A stretch of DNA of 34,698 nt from an uncultured Eggerthellaceae bacterium (GCA_905234785.1 CAJOIP010000016.1:1-34698); one strand, 5' to 3'. Shown: positions 16,039 through 25,178, counted from the stretch's first letter. Translations and numbers: made by a program. The notes: generated by a model from the sequence alone, not told the origin.

Positions 16039-19000
16039 TTATTTCCTCAAGCTCTCTCGCTCCTTTGCCACGAAGCGCGGCGACGAGTCGAGGTCAAACT
16101 CGAATCCCTCTTCCAACAGCGCCTCTACCAGCAGGCGGTTTTCGCCTCCGATTTCCTCGCGCGGGACCAGCGACACGATGCGCCGGTGCGTCGTGTCGAA
16201 GAAGATCTTGCCGCCCGTGTTTCCGGTCTTGCCTGTCGTCGTGGCATCGGGATCGACCTTTCCAGCGTATTCGCGCAGCGCCTCTTCCAGGCTTCCGACG
16301 CTCGAACTGCGCTTGTACGGCTCGATTCGGACCGGTCGCGCTGCGTCATGGCGTTTCGCGGCCTCCACGGCAAGCCGTATCCTGTTCTCGCGGTTGAGGG
16401 CGGAAGAATCGGAATCGTAGTCGACGATCGTGATGGGCATGCTCGGATACCGCATGGCAAGCTCATGCGCCGCGCCACGCGATTGCACATGCCCCTTCAG
16501 GCAGCCGAAGCTCTGCAGGTAAATAACCGCGTCGACACCCGCCTTGCTGAAGCGGTCGAGCTGGTCGAGGTAGCGCACATCGTCGACGTAAACGAGGTCG
16601 TGCTCGGGCATGACCACGCTGCAGCCAAGCCCCTCGAGCATGTCCACGATGCCTTCGTTCATGTCCTCGTCGAACACGAGCAGGGGGTTGCCAATCAAGC
16701 CGATGCGCGTGACGTCGCCCTCCGCAGACGCCGCTTCGGCAACACGCGGCTCCTCGGCCGCGCTATCAGCCGTCTCCGCCCCCTTCCGGCCAACCAAAGA
16801 CGCCAAGAGCCTAATGAACGAACTGCACTTCGGCTTGCCCGCCTCTTGCTTTGTTGCCTCCTGACCTGAAGCCCCGGCTTCGCGCTCCGCGAAATACGTC
16901 AGGCACTTCACACACGTTTCGGGGACGTCCTCGCCGGCATTCGCCCGCGACATGAGTTCGCGCAACGTAGAGCACGCGTCCGGAAGCGTAAGCGCCATTT
17001 CGGCCATGTCGCGCGACAGGGCGCTTTCGCGGCCCTTCCGCAGCCCGCGCATCTCGGCGAGCGTGCGCAAGCGGATCTTGATATGCGACGTGTCCACCAT
17101 GTCGTCTATCTTCAACTCGGTGAACGAGTGCGCGCGACGCGCGTCGGCGAAACCAGCCGCATCGTAGCCGCATCCGAACGAGCGGATGGCCACCACGTCG
17201 ATTTGCGGGTTGGCATCTGCGAAGGCAATCGCCGTGCGCAGGTTAAAGGCCGCATCCCATCCACCATCGCGCGCGGGCTTGAACGAATCGTCTATGCCGG
17301 CAGGCGTGATAACGGCGAAACCGAGTTTTTGGAGCATCTCGTCGATGCCGTGCATCACGGCAGAATCTATGTGATACGGGCGGCACGCAAGCACCGCAGC
17401 ACGGCGGCTCGGGTCGGCTGCGAGCCATTCAAGCACGCGGCCCGTTTCGCCAAGCAGCTTCTCCCGGAAATCGGCCTGCGCGCCAAACGCCGCGTGTAGG
17501 GCTTCGCCAAATTCTTCGCGCGTGAACGCATCAGCTGCTGCTGACAGGAACGAGAGTTCCTTGAACAGCACGTCTTGCGCGGCGGTATCGTCAAGCATGG
17601 CATGCAGGCTCTTGCAGGGCAGAAGCGGCGCGATAAGCCTCTCGGCGCCGACGTTGTCGCGCAGGGCAGACGCGTACATATGCGACACGGCGCAATGGCG
17701 CCCTCGCAGGTACCGTGGCATGAAGACCACGTCGCATCCGTCTGCAAGCAGCCCCTGGTAGCGCAGATGGGAAAGCTTCGCGGGGCTGCACACGCTCTCG
17801 GATGGAACGGTTTCAGCTGCTAGGTTCTCGAGCTGCGGGTATCCGTTACCATTCGGCATGCGTACCGAGAATCCCAACTTGGTAAGCAGCGTATGCCAAA
17901 ACGGCGTATGCTCGTAAGCGTCGAGCGTGTTGGAAAGGCCCACCGTTACGGAACCGCGCGGCGAAGCCGATTCGGTAGTAGCGTACTCGGCAAGCAGCTC
18001 GCGTTCTATTTGGGCCATGTTGGGAACCTGCGACCATTCCGTCTCGCTGGCGGCACCAGTCGACGAGAACACCTTGTCGCACTTGTTCCCACTCGCGAAG
18101 CGGCGGCCGCCGCCGAAATCGACGAGCGTCACTTGGCAGCTGTTCCCGCAACCGTTGCAGCGCACAGAGCGGCGCTCGGGGTCCATCTGCATTAGTTCCT
18201 CGGCGCTCACCAGGCCCGACACCGAAGCGCGCCCCGAAGCATCCCGTTGCTCGACCCATGCGTCCCGCGCGAGCAACGCAGCGCCATAGGCGCCCATGAG
18301 GTGCGCAATGTCGGGGCGTATGACCTCGCAGCCCGTCACTTTCTCGAACGCCCGCAAAACGGCATCGGACTTGAAGGTGCCGCCTTGCACGACGGCGACC
18401 GGCCCCATGCTCGAGGCCCGTTCCTCGCCGACGATGCGCACGAGCGCGTTGTTCACGACCGCATACGCGATGCCTGCGGCGATATCGGGTTTCTCGGCGC
18501 CGACCTTTTGCGCATGGCGCACGCGCGACGTCATGAACACAGTGCATTTCGTGCCGAGGTCGATGGGTCGTTTCGCCTGCAGGGCCACCCCGTTGAACGC
18601 CTCCTGGCTCATCTTGAGCGAGCGGGCGCTTCCCCCGACGAAGGCGCCGCAGCCGCTCGAACACGCTTCGTTCAGCACGGCGTCGACCACCACGCCATCG
18701 CGCACCCACAGCGCCTTCATGTCCTGTCCGCCGATATCGAGCACGAACGTGGCATCGGGCCGAAGCTCCAGAGCTGCGCGCAAATGGGCGGCCGTCTCGA
18801 CCACGCCCGCATCGAATCTCAGACCGCATTTCAGCATGTCCTCGCCGTAGCCCGTGACAACCGCCCGCCCGACGCGCAAAGGCTCGGATCCTTCCGTCTT
18901 CGCGCTGATCATGCGCAGCGATTTGGCGATCATATCGCGGGCAACCTCCAGCGTATCGCCTTCGGCTTCTTCGTATTCCGAGGACAGCAGGTTGCCTTCC

Positions 19001-20046
19001 TTGTCGATGACCGCACACTTGACGGTAGTCGAACCCGCATCTAACCCGATGAACACCTCGTCACGCGCATCGCTGTAGTTGCCCAACCGCACATGCCCTT
19101 TGGAATGGCGCGCTTTGAAATCGGCAAGCTCGTCTTCGTTTTCGAACAGCGGCTCGAGCCTCTTCAGGTCTTCCTTGAACTCCACGGTCTTGCGAATACG
19201 CCAGTTCAATTCCTCCAAATCGACCTTCTCGGCAGTGCGCGCTTCCATAGCGCAGCCAAGCGCAGTGGCAAGATGCGGACGCGTGGGGACGATGATGCGT
19301 GCGTCCATGTCCTTCAACACGTGCGTGAACGATAGGCGCGCAGCAGGGTTCATCGCTATGACGCCCCCGAGGAGCACGACGTTGCCCCTGATGGGCCTGC
19401 CGCACGCAAGCCCGCTGACCGCCTGGCGGGCAACGGCTTCCAGCGCGCTGGCCGCGATATCCGCTTTGTCGACGCCTGCGTTCAAAAGCGGGCGGATGTC
19501 GTTTTGTGCGAACACAGCGCAACGCGATGCGATGGGATAAATATGATGCGATGCGAGGGCGAGGTCGCTTACCTCGTCGGTATGCAGGCCCACCATGTGC
19601 GCAGCTGTTTCGACGAAGCTGCCCGTGCCGCCGGCGCACGTGGCGTTCATGCGCTGCTCGATGCCCTCAGGGCCGGACAGGTATATGATCTTCGAATCCT
19701 CACCGCCAAGCTCGATGACAACATCGGCATCGGGCACCAGCTTCTCGACGGCGCCTGTCGTGGCAATGACCTCCTGGACGAAGGGGACGCCCAGCTGGCT
19801 GGCCAAATCGATGGCAGCAGAGCCCGTGAAGGCGACGCGCGCCTCTGTGATGCCGTTGCTTAACGACAACGTGCGGATAGTCCGTGCGATCGTCTCGCGG
19901 ACATCGAGGTTATGCCGCTCGTACAGGCACCCGACGATGACGTCGCGCTCGTCGATGACGACGCTTTTCACCGTCTTGGAGCCAGCATCGATGCCGATGC
20001 GCATCTCCCCGCTGACCTTCTTCAAGTTCGCATCGTCGAAAGCCAT
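16039..20046 (-). CDS. Tandem 2-hydroxyacyl-CoA dehydratase-type activase fused to dehydratase-related domains
   Basis: This is a 1335-aa cytosolic protein. Residues about 15-270 and 330-600 are two ASKHA-fold activase domains of the BcrA/BadF/HgdC type (GIDAGSKTVKSVV and GLDAGSTTVKCAV phosphate loops). Each keeps the two cysteines that hold an intersubunit [4Fe-4S] cluster in HgdC (CAGGTGSF with SRCAVF; CSSGCGAF with GTKCTVF). A Cys cluster follows (RCNGCGNSCQV, about 630-640), then DUF2229/COG3580-like (about 700-1050) and COG3581-like (about 1110-1335) regions, each with further cysteines. The family donates low-potential electrons to dehydratase-type proteins at the cost of ATP. It is divergent from the LysR gene. 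Large fused homologues are common in anaerobes, but their substrates are not established. Confidence 0.88.
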   Translation of the reverse strand: MAFDDANLKKVSGEMRIGIDAGSKTVKSVVIDERDVIVGCLYERHNLDVRETIARTIRTLSLSNGITEARVAFTGSAAIDLASQLGVPFVQEVIATTGAVEKLVPDADVVIELGGEDSKIIYLSGPEGIEQRMNATCAGGTGSFVETAAHMVGLHTDEVSDLALASHHIYPIASRCAVFAQNDIRPLLNAGVDKADIAASALEAVARQAVSGLACGRPIRGNVVLLGGVIAMNPAARLSFTHVLKDMDARIIVPTRPHLATALGCAMEARTAEKVDLEELNWRIRKTVEFKEDLKRLEPLFENEDELADFKARHSKGHVRLGNYSDARDEVFIGLDAGSTTVKCAVIDKEGNLLSSEYEEAEGDTLEVARDMIAKSLRMISAKTEGSEPLRVGRAVVTGYGEDMLKCGLRFDAGVVETAAHLRAALELRPDATFVLDIGGQDMKALWVRDGVVVDAVLNEACSSGCGAFVGGSARSLKMSQEAFNGVALQAKRPIDLGTKCTVFMTSRVRHAQKVGAEKPDIAAGIAYAVVNNALVRIVGEERASSMGPVAVVQGGTFKSDAVLRAFEKVTGCEVIRPDIAHLMGAYGAALLARDAWVEQRDASGRASVSGLVSAEELMQMDPERRSVRCNGCGNSCQVTLVDFGGGRRFASGNKCDKVFSSTGAASETEWSQVPNMAQIERELLAEYATTESASPRGSVTVGLSNTLDAYEHTPFWHTLLTKLGFSVRMPNGNGYPQLENLAAETVPSESVCSPAKLSHLRYQGLLADGCDVVFMPRYLRGRHCAVSHMYASALRDNVGAERLIAPLLPCKSLHAMLDDTAAQDVLFKELSFLSAAADAFTREEFGEALHAAFGAQADFREKLLGETGRVLEWLAADPSRRAAVLACRPYHIDSAVMHGIDEMLQKLGFAVITPAGIDDSFKPARDGGWDAAFNLRTAIAFADANPQIDVVAIRSFGCGYDAAGFADARRAHSFTELKIDDMVDTSHIKIRLRTLAEMRGLRKGRESALSRDMAEMALTLPDACSTLRELMSRANAGEDVPETCVKCLTYFAEREAGASGQEATKQEAGKPKCSSFIRLLASLVGRKGAETADSAAEEPRVAEAASAEGDVTRIGLIGNPLLVFDEDMNEGIVDMLEGLGCSVVMPEHDLVYVDDVRYLDQLDRFSKAGVDAVIYLQSFGCLKGHVQSRGAAHELAMRYPSMPITIVDYDSDSSALNRENRIRLAVEAAKRHDAARPVRIEPYKRSSSVGSLEEALREYAGKVDPDATTTGKTGNTGGKIFFDTTHRRIVSLVPREEIGGENRLLVEALLEEGFEFDLDSSPRFVAKERESLRK

Positions 20047-20061
20047 GAGCCTGCCTTTCCC

Positions 20062-20145
20062 TTTAAACCATCGATTTCACAGTACGATGGAGTTCTCGCT
20101 TGCGGAACTGCAAATATAGTTATAGTGTTTAAACCGTTGGTTTAA
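20062..20145. promoter_or_regulatory. Divergent control region with two inverted repeats (LysR operators)
   Basis: TTAAACC-GTT-GGTTTAA (20129-20145) is a perfect 7-bp inverted repeat. A degraded copy starts at 20063 (TTAAACCATCGATTT). A second repeat, CCATCG...CGATGG (20068-20073 and 20085-20090), overlaps it. TATAGT (20121-20126) and minus-strand TATAAC/TATATT elements supply AT-rich promoter parts in both directions. The layout is what is expected when a LysR protein controls itself and the divergent activase gene. Confidence 0.5.
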
Positions 20146-20173
20146 TCTAGCGGCTCACCTAGAGGAGATGCGC

Positions 20174-21070
20174 ATGTACGACAAACGGCTCGATGCCCTG
20201 ATTGCGACAGCCGACCTGGGAAGCTTCAGCAGAGCTGCCAAAGCGCTCGGCTACACGATACCCGCGCTATCAAAGCAGGTGAACGGCCTCGAGCAGGAAT
20301 TGGGCATCACCGTGTTCGAGCGCTCGAACAAGGGCGTGGAGCTCACGCCGGCAGGGCGCATGCTCGTCGAGGATGCGCGCGATATCGTGGAGCGCTGCAA
20401 CCGCGCGGTAAAGCGGGCAACGTGGAGTCAGAATCAGGAAAGCGACATCGTGCGCGTGGGCATATCCTTGTACCACACGGGCCAACCCGTTTTGAAGCTG
20501 TGCCAGGACCTGTACATGAAGGGCCTCGACCTGCGCATCCAGTTCGTGCCCGTCGCCGACACGCACGAGTCTTACCTTTACACCATCAAGCATTTCGGGG
20601 ACGAGGTCGACGTGCTTCCGAGCACTCGCCTCCCTACGGAGGATGAACGCGACTGCAACCTTACGATCATAGGCAACCCGTTCATTTGCCTTAACGTGGC
20701 GCTCGATGACGAGCTGGCCAACCGGGGCACGGTGGACGTGGAAGAACTCGAAGGGCGCAGCATACTCGTGCCGAAACGCGGCAACGCCTACACCGATTCC
20801 GCGCGCGACGAGATAACCGAGAAGGCGCGCGGCGTAGAGTTCATCGAGTTCCCCTACTATGACATGACGATATTCGACCGCTGCGCCATGGGAAACGAAG
20901 TGCTCCTGAGCAAGGAGATATGGCGCGGCATCCACCCGCTGCTCGCAACGGTCAGTGTCCGCTGGGGCAAGACGATTCCCTACTGCCTGTACTATTCCAA
21001 GAACCCGACGCCTGCCACGCAGAAGTTCATCGAGGCGGCTCAGCAGCTTATGGATGAAGGGGCCGACTAG
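20174..21070 (+). CDS. LysR-family transcriptional regulator
   Basis: This is a 298-aa protein. The N-terminal winged HTH (residues about 1-60: LIATADLGSFSRAAKALG, TIPALSKQVNGLEQELG, VFERSNKGVELTPAG) is textbook LysR. The remaining ~220 residues are a periplasmic-binding-protein-like effector domain. I prefer ATG 20174 because AGAGGAG lies six bases before it and directly abuts the earlier ATG 20168. It is divergent from the tandem activase and upstream of the HgdB-like and fusion genes, so it is likely to regulate the whole set. The co-inducer is unknown. Confidence 0.9.
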   Translation: MYDKRLDALIATADLGSFSRAAKALGYTIPALSKQVNGLEQELGITVFERSNKGVELTPAGRMLVEDARDIVERCNRAVKRATWSQNQESDIVRVGISLYHTGQPVLKLCQDLYMKGLDLRIQFVPVADTHESYLYTIKHFGDEVDVLPSTRLPTEDERDCNLTIIGNPFICLNVALDDELANRGTVDVEELEGRSILVPKRGNAYTDSARDEITEKARGVEFIEFPYYDMTIFDRCAMGNEVLLSKEIWRGIHPLLATVSVRWGKTIPYCLYYSKNPTPATQKFIEAAQQLMDEGAD

Positions 21071-21178
21071 CTCGGTGCGTGCCAAACAGGCAACGAACGC
21101 CAATCTTGGGGTATGCTAGGGGCGACCAAGGCAATCGGCGGGCCAGATGGGCGCCGCCGTCTCTAACGAAAGAAGACC

Positions 21179-22453
21179 ATGGACGTCGTCAGGACATTCG
21201 GCACTATTGTCAGCAACACGGCGCGCACCGATGCGGACCGAGCGCGCAAGCTGCTGCTATTCGGGTGGAAGGCGCAGATGCTGAAGCTGTGCGCCGCGCC
21301 CGACAAGCGGCTTCCCAAGTCGCGCCAGTACGCCGCGCAGGTGGCCATGCGAAAGGTGCTCGACGTGTACGCAGACCCCTCGCATGCCGCCGCCATGAGC
21401 GTGTTCGCGCCGTACGAGCCCTTGGGCGCAGCGGGCATCACGCCGTTTTCCGTCGAGCAGATATCGTGCTGGATGGCAGGGTCGCAGGCCGAGCGCTTCT
21501 TCCTGGACGCCGCATCCGATGCGGGTTTCACCGAGACCATGTGCTCGTACCACCGCACGTTTTTGGGCGCATGCGCAAGCGGCGTGCTGCCCAGGCCCGC
21601 ATTCGCCGTGTACACATCGCTCGCGTGCGATGGCAATCTCATCACCTTCCCCTGGCTGGGGCGCACCCAAGACATCCCCCGCTTCTGCATCGACGTTCCC
21701 TACGAGCGCAGCGAGCAATCGGTCGCCGACGTCGTGGCCCAGCTGCACGGTTTGGTCGACTTCGTGGGCGAGCAGGTGGGAAGGCCGGTTTCCGACGAAG
21801 CGCTGCGCACCACGTGCGAACGCAGCTGGAAGAGCGCGCTTGCCTGGCGGCGGTTCCTCGCCGCGTCTCCTGGCCGCAGGCTTCCCGCCGACATGACGAG
21901 CGAAATGTACGCGTTTTTGATGAACCACGTCGTGTTGGGCTCGCCTGAGTCGGAGCGGTTCTGCACGATGCTCGCCGACGAGATGGAAGGCGCGCGGCGA
22001 AGCGAGGGCCTGCGCATCGTCTGGCTACACACCATGCCGTTTTCGCAGGCGCCCGCCATCGAGCGGCTGAACTTCAACGACCGCGTGTTCATAACGGCGT
22101 GCGACCTGGCAAGCGATCCCATGCTGATAGACGTCGACCCCGCAGACCCCTATGACGCCATGGCCCGGCGCCTCGTGTACTCGTGCATGAATGGCCCCGT
22201 GCAGGCGCGCATCGACCGCGCGCTCGACATGGTCCGCCGCACGCAAGCCGATGGCGTCATCGTGTTCGGGCATTGGGGCTGCAAGGCCACGCTCGGCGCG
22301 TCTTCGCTCATCGCCGCCGGGCTCGAAGACGCAGGCGTCCCCTGCCTGGCCCTCGACGGCGACGGCATCGACGCCGTAAACCGCTCGGACGGGCAAACCG
22401 CCACCCGCTTAGACGCGTTCATCGAGCAGCTCGAGGCCGGGAGGCGCGCATGA
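21179..22453 (+). CDS. 2-hydroxyacyl-CoA dehydratase subunit/double-cubane-protein-like (HgdB family)
   Basis: This 424-aa protein has the HgdB/FldB-like organisation of two Rossmann-like halves and about ten cysteines. The C-terminal motif FGHWGCKAT is characteristic (family HWGC). Other conserved-looking sites are ETMCSYHR, ACASG, and SLACDGN. Members carry a [4Fe-4S] or double-cubane [8Fe-9S] cluster that accepts electrons from an ATP-driven activase and performs difficult reductions or dehydrations. The gene ends in a 4-bp ATGA overlap with the following fusion gene, showing translational coupling. Spacing from LysR is 108 bp, with TATGCT at 21112 as a possible -10. There is no gene here for a separate second subunit other than the fused one. 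The substrate is not evident. Confidence 0.85.
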   Translation: MDVVRTFGTIVSNTARTDADRARKLLLFGWKAQMLKLCAAPDKRLPKSRQYAAQVAMRKVLDVYADPSHAAAMSVFAPYEPLGAAGITPFSVEQISCWMAGSQAERFFLDAASDAGFTETMCSYHRTFLGACASGVLPRPAFAVYTSLACDGNLITFPWLGRTQDIPRFCIDVPYERSEQSVADVVAQLHGLVDFVGEQVGRPVSDEALRTTCERSWKSALAWRRFLAASPGRRLPADMTSEMYAFLMNHVVLGSPESERFCTMLADEMEGARRSEGLRIVWLHTMPFSQAPAIERLNFNDRVFITACDLASDPMLIDVDPADPYDAMARRLVYSCMNGPVQARIDRALDMVRRTQADGVIVFGHWGCKATLGASSLIAAGLEDAGVPCLALDGDGIDAVNRSDGQTATRLDAFIEQLEAGRRA

Positions 22454-24144
22454 TCTGCACCGTCTGCAAGTACACGCCGATAGAGCTGTTCGCCGGATTC
22501 GGCGAGGAGTGCAGCTTCCTGGAAGAGATGCCCGCATCGCTCGACCGTGCCGAGGCGGCCTCTCACGCCAACCTCTGCGGGTTCGGCAAGGCGCTCATCG
22601 AAGAGGCGCTGTCGGGTCAGGTTGAGCAAATGGTGCTCGTGAACTGCTGCGACGTCATGCGGCGCTGCCACGACGTCGTAGCGGCTGAGGCGGCGTGCGA
22701 CCGGCTTTTCCTCATGGACCTGCCACACACCTGCGGGCCCTGCCAGGTGACGTCGCTCGCCAGGTCCCTGAAGCAGCTGCGCGACGAGTACCGTGAAGCA
22801 ACGGGCATCGAATTCGACCTGAAGACCTGCCAGGCCGCTTTCGAAACGCGAGAGGCCGATCCTGGCACCTACGTCGCCATCCTCGGCGCACGCGCCGGCA
22901 AACAGCTCGAAGACGCCGTGCGCAATGCATTCGGCCTTGCGGTTCGAAACCTCACCTGCACGGGCACGCGTTCGCTTTCCATGCCCGGGCAAGCGCTTCT
23001 AACCGACGACGAGGACGAGTTCTTCGAGGCGTATGCCCAAGCGCTCCTTGCGCAGGTGCCCTGCATGCGCATGGACGACTCGGTTGGCAGGCGCGCGCTT
23101 CTGGAAGACCCGAACCTGGCGGGCATCGTGTACCACACCATGAAGTTCTGCGACTTCTACAGCGTGGAATACGCCGAAGTCGCAAGTCGCGCGCACGTGC
23201 CCGTGTGCAAGATAGAATCAGACTTCACCGCTCAAAGCACCGAGCAGCTCCGCACGCGCGTCGAGGCGTTCGCAGAGGCGCTCGGCTTCTCGGACGGGCT
23301 TTCAGGGTTCGCGCCCTCGACCAGCAAGGAGACTTTCGGCATGACACGGGAAACCGAGGCGCAAGGACGCTATTTCGCGGGTATCGACAGCGGGTCCACC
23401 AGCACCGACGTCGTCATCGTGGACGGCGACGGCACCATCATCTCGACCCTCATCGTGCCCACGGGCGCGGGCGCGTCGAAGAGCAGCGAGGCGTGCCTGG
23501 CATCCGCGCTTGAGCAAGCGGGCCTCACCCGGGAAGACCTCGCGCGCGTCGTGACGACGGGGTACGGCCGCGCCTACATCGGCGAAGGCGACGCCTCGGT
23601 CACCGAAATCACCTGCCACGCTGCCGGTGCCCGGCACCTCGACGCCACCGTGCGGACCATCATCGACATCGGCGGGCAGGACAGCAAGGTCATAAGCCTC
23701 GACGCCGACGGTCATGTTGCGAAGTTCGTCATGAACGACAAATGCGCCGCCGGTACGGGGCGCTTCCTCGAGATGATGGCGCGGGCGCTGCAAATATCCC
23801 TTGACGAGATGTCGGAGACGGGCCTTGCCTGGCGCGAGGACATCGCCATTTCCAGCACGTGCTCGGTGTTCGCCGAGTCCGAGGTAGTAAGCCTCGTCGC
23901 CCAGAACAAAGACGTGGACGATATCGTGCACGGCCTATGCGAATCGGTCGCCGCCAAGACGTCGACCCTCGTGAAGCGCGCAGGCGGGACCGGCCCCTAC
24001 ATGATGACCGGCGGCGTTGCGGCAAACGCCGGCGTGGTGGCGGCCATCGAGCGTCGCCTGGGCCAGAAGCTCATCGTCAGCGACAAGGCGCAGCTGTGCG
24101 GCGCTTTAGGCGCTGCCCTGCTGGCACGGGGAAATCCCTCCTAA
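22450..24144 (+). CDS. HgdB-like domain fused to HgdC/BadF-type ATP-dependent activase
   Basis: This is a 564-aa fusion. Residues 1-295 are a 2-hydroxyacyl-CoA dehydratase subunit-like domain (MICTVCKYTPIELFAGFG, LVNCCDVMRRCHD, HTCGPCQ, YHTMKFCDFY). Residues about 308-564 are an ASKHA activase: GIDSGSTSTDVVIVDG, DIGGQDSKVI, and the two cluster cysteines C432 (KCAAGTGRF) and C471 (TCSVFAE), 39 residues apart as I recall for HgdC. The upstream gene's stop overlaps this start (ATGA). Subunit and activator are usually separate genes, so the fusion implies fixed 1:1 supply. It probably works with the 424-aa protein as a complete reductive unit. No break is visible. Confidence 0.87.
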   Translation: MICTVCKYTPIELFAGFGEECSFLEEMPASLDRAEAASHANLCGFGKALIEEALSGQVEQMVLVNCCDVMRRCHDVVAAEAACDRLFLMDLPHTCGPCQVTSLARSLKQLRDEYREATGIEFDLKTCQAAFETREADPGTYVAILGARAGKQLEDAVRNAFGLAVRNLTCTGTRSLSMPGQALLTDDEDEFFEAYAQALLAQVPCMRMDDSVGRRALLEDPNLAGIVYHTMKFCDFYSVEYAEVASRAHVPVCKIESDFTAQSTEQLRTRVEAFAEALGFSDGLSGFAPSTSKETFGMTRETEAQGRYFAGIDSGSTSTDVVIVDGDGTIISTLIVPTGAGASKSSEACLASALEQAGLTREDLARVVTTGYGRAYIGEGDASVTEITCHAAGARHLDATVRTIIDIGGQDSKVISLDADGHVAKFVMNDKCAAGTGRFLEMMARALQISLDEMSETGLAWREDIAISSTCSVFAESEVVSLVAQNKDVDDIVHGLCESVAAKTSTLVKRAGGTGPYMMTGGVAANAGVVAAIERRLGQKLIVSDKAQLCGALGAALLARGNPS

Positions 24145-24479
24145 TCTCGAATTCACCCGATTGACGAAACGGCTTCTCTCCAATGTCGGCCCTTTTTCGC
24201 ATCGGGCATGATAGTCGTTTGCCCGAGGGCGGGTATATGCGCTTGCTAGGCAAAAATGGAATCGGCTCCACATTCATCTCGTGTTCACATTTCGCCCGTA
24301 GTATCACGGTGAAAAGACGAGCACGGCGTAATCGGTTTCGAGTAGCACAGTCCCGCACAGAGCACATCGAACAGAGCCTGGAGCAGACGGCCCTTGCCGT
24401 CATGCACCCTTTTTACGCCCAAGCGAGCACTGCGGCGCGGTCCGGCCCGCCGCTACACGAAGAAGAAACGGAGCACACG
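24145..24479. other. 335-bp gap, no gene recognised
   Basis: This stretch follows the activase fusion gene. It contains open frames on both strands but none with a good start or family-like sequence. No clear terminator with a T-run or strong sigma-70 promoter was found. A GC-rich area (GCCCGAGGGCGGG) could form a weak hairpin near 24220-24235. Confidence 0.4.
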
Positions 24480-24737
24480 ATGACGGAAACGACAAATCCG
24501 ATGAATGCGACGACCACCGAAGCGGCCGAGCGCGCCAAGTTCACGTACCTGGATTGCCTGCGCGGCGCAACCCCCGTGCCCAAGAACGTAAACGGGGCCA
24601 CGCTGATCAATTACTTCATCGTCGGGCCCATCGCCAAGCTGGTGTTCATCAACAAGATCTCGCCGTCGTACGGCCTTGGGCTTCTCGGCAACCTTGAGGC
24701 GCACGCTCCCACTCTCGCCCGCCTCCTCGGCTGCTAA
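24480..24737 (+). CDS. Hypothetical 85-aa protein, possibly a gene fragment
   Basis: ATG 24480 follows GGAG with normal spacing. The first half is polar (TTTEAAERAKFTYLDCLRG). A single hydrophobic stretch follows (LINYFIVGPIAKLVFI) and the protein ends LARLLGC. No family is recognised. The sequence looks like the start of a larger membrane-associated protein, and the DNA just downstream shows coding-like pieces in changing frames, so this may be a 5' fragment of a decayed gene. Confidence 0.4.
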   Translation: MTETTNPMNATTTEAAERAKFTYLDCLRGATPVPKNVNGATLINYFIVGPIAKLVFINKISPSYGLGLLGNLEAHAPTLARLLGC

Positions 24738-24782
24738 GATGGCGTTTAACCGACACCTTCGCCAACGACCCGAGGGAGACGG

Positions 24783-24872
24783 CATGGGTTCACCTGCCGA
24801 GCACAGCATCCCGACGGAGACCCCTACGAGAACGCCCGCAAGCTCGGCTTCTACTGCGAACAGTGCGGCTAA
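24783..24872 (+). pseudogene. Short coding-like remnant with CxxC end
   Basis: One frame reads HGFTCRAQHPDGDPYENARK, then LGFYCEQCG and a stop (TAA 24870-24872), which looks like the end of a real zinc- or iron-binding protein. It has no start or upstream continuation in frame. It precedes the CCG-type gene fragment and may be debris from the same rearrangement. Confidence 0.25.
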
Positions 24873-24932
24873 TGCGCCAGCGGGCCGAGCAAACGCATGT
24901 GATTTTACGCAAAAGAGAGAAAGGACGATACG

Positions 24933-25178
24933 ATGACCAGGGCTTTCTTCCCGGGGTGTAAGGTCAAGAAACGCTATCCCGAGGCGAGCACGTGGCTAGC
25001 CGAGCAGGTTATCGGGCGAGGCTATGCTGACGAAGTGACCGGCTGCTGCCGCACCGAGCACCAGAAGCTCACGCCCGACGATACCGCCGTGTGCATCTGC
25101 AACAACTGCATGGCCATGATCGACGAGGACGCCGACAACATGATCGAGCTCGTCTCCGGCAAGTTCCGCCAGGAGTAG
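24933..25178 (+). CDS. CCG-domain (heterodisulfide reductase HdrB-like) N-terminal fragment
   Basis: This is an 81-aa protein beginning MTRAFFPGCKVKKRYPEAS, followed by GCCRTEHQKLTP and CICNNCMAMIDED. PGC followed by GCCR and CxxC is the pattern of CCG-type Fe-S proteins, as in HdrB-like and related redox subunits. The ATG has AAAGGA seven bases upstream. Relatives continue well beyond this point with more cysteines; here the frame stops after FRQE, so it is probably truncated. The following 200 bp to the TetR gene hold no recognisable continuation. A small stand-alone protein is the alternative. Confidence 0.55.
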   Translation: MTRAFFPGCKVKKRYPEASTWLAEQVIGRGYADEVTGCCRTEHQKLTPDDTAVCICNNCMAMIDEDADNMIELVSGKFRQE

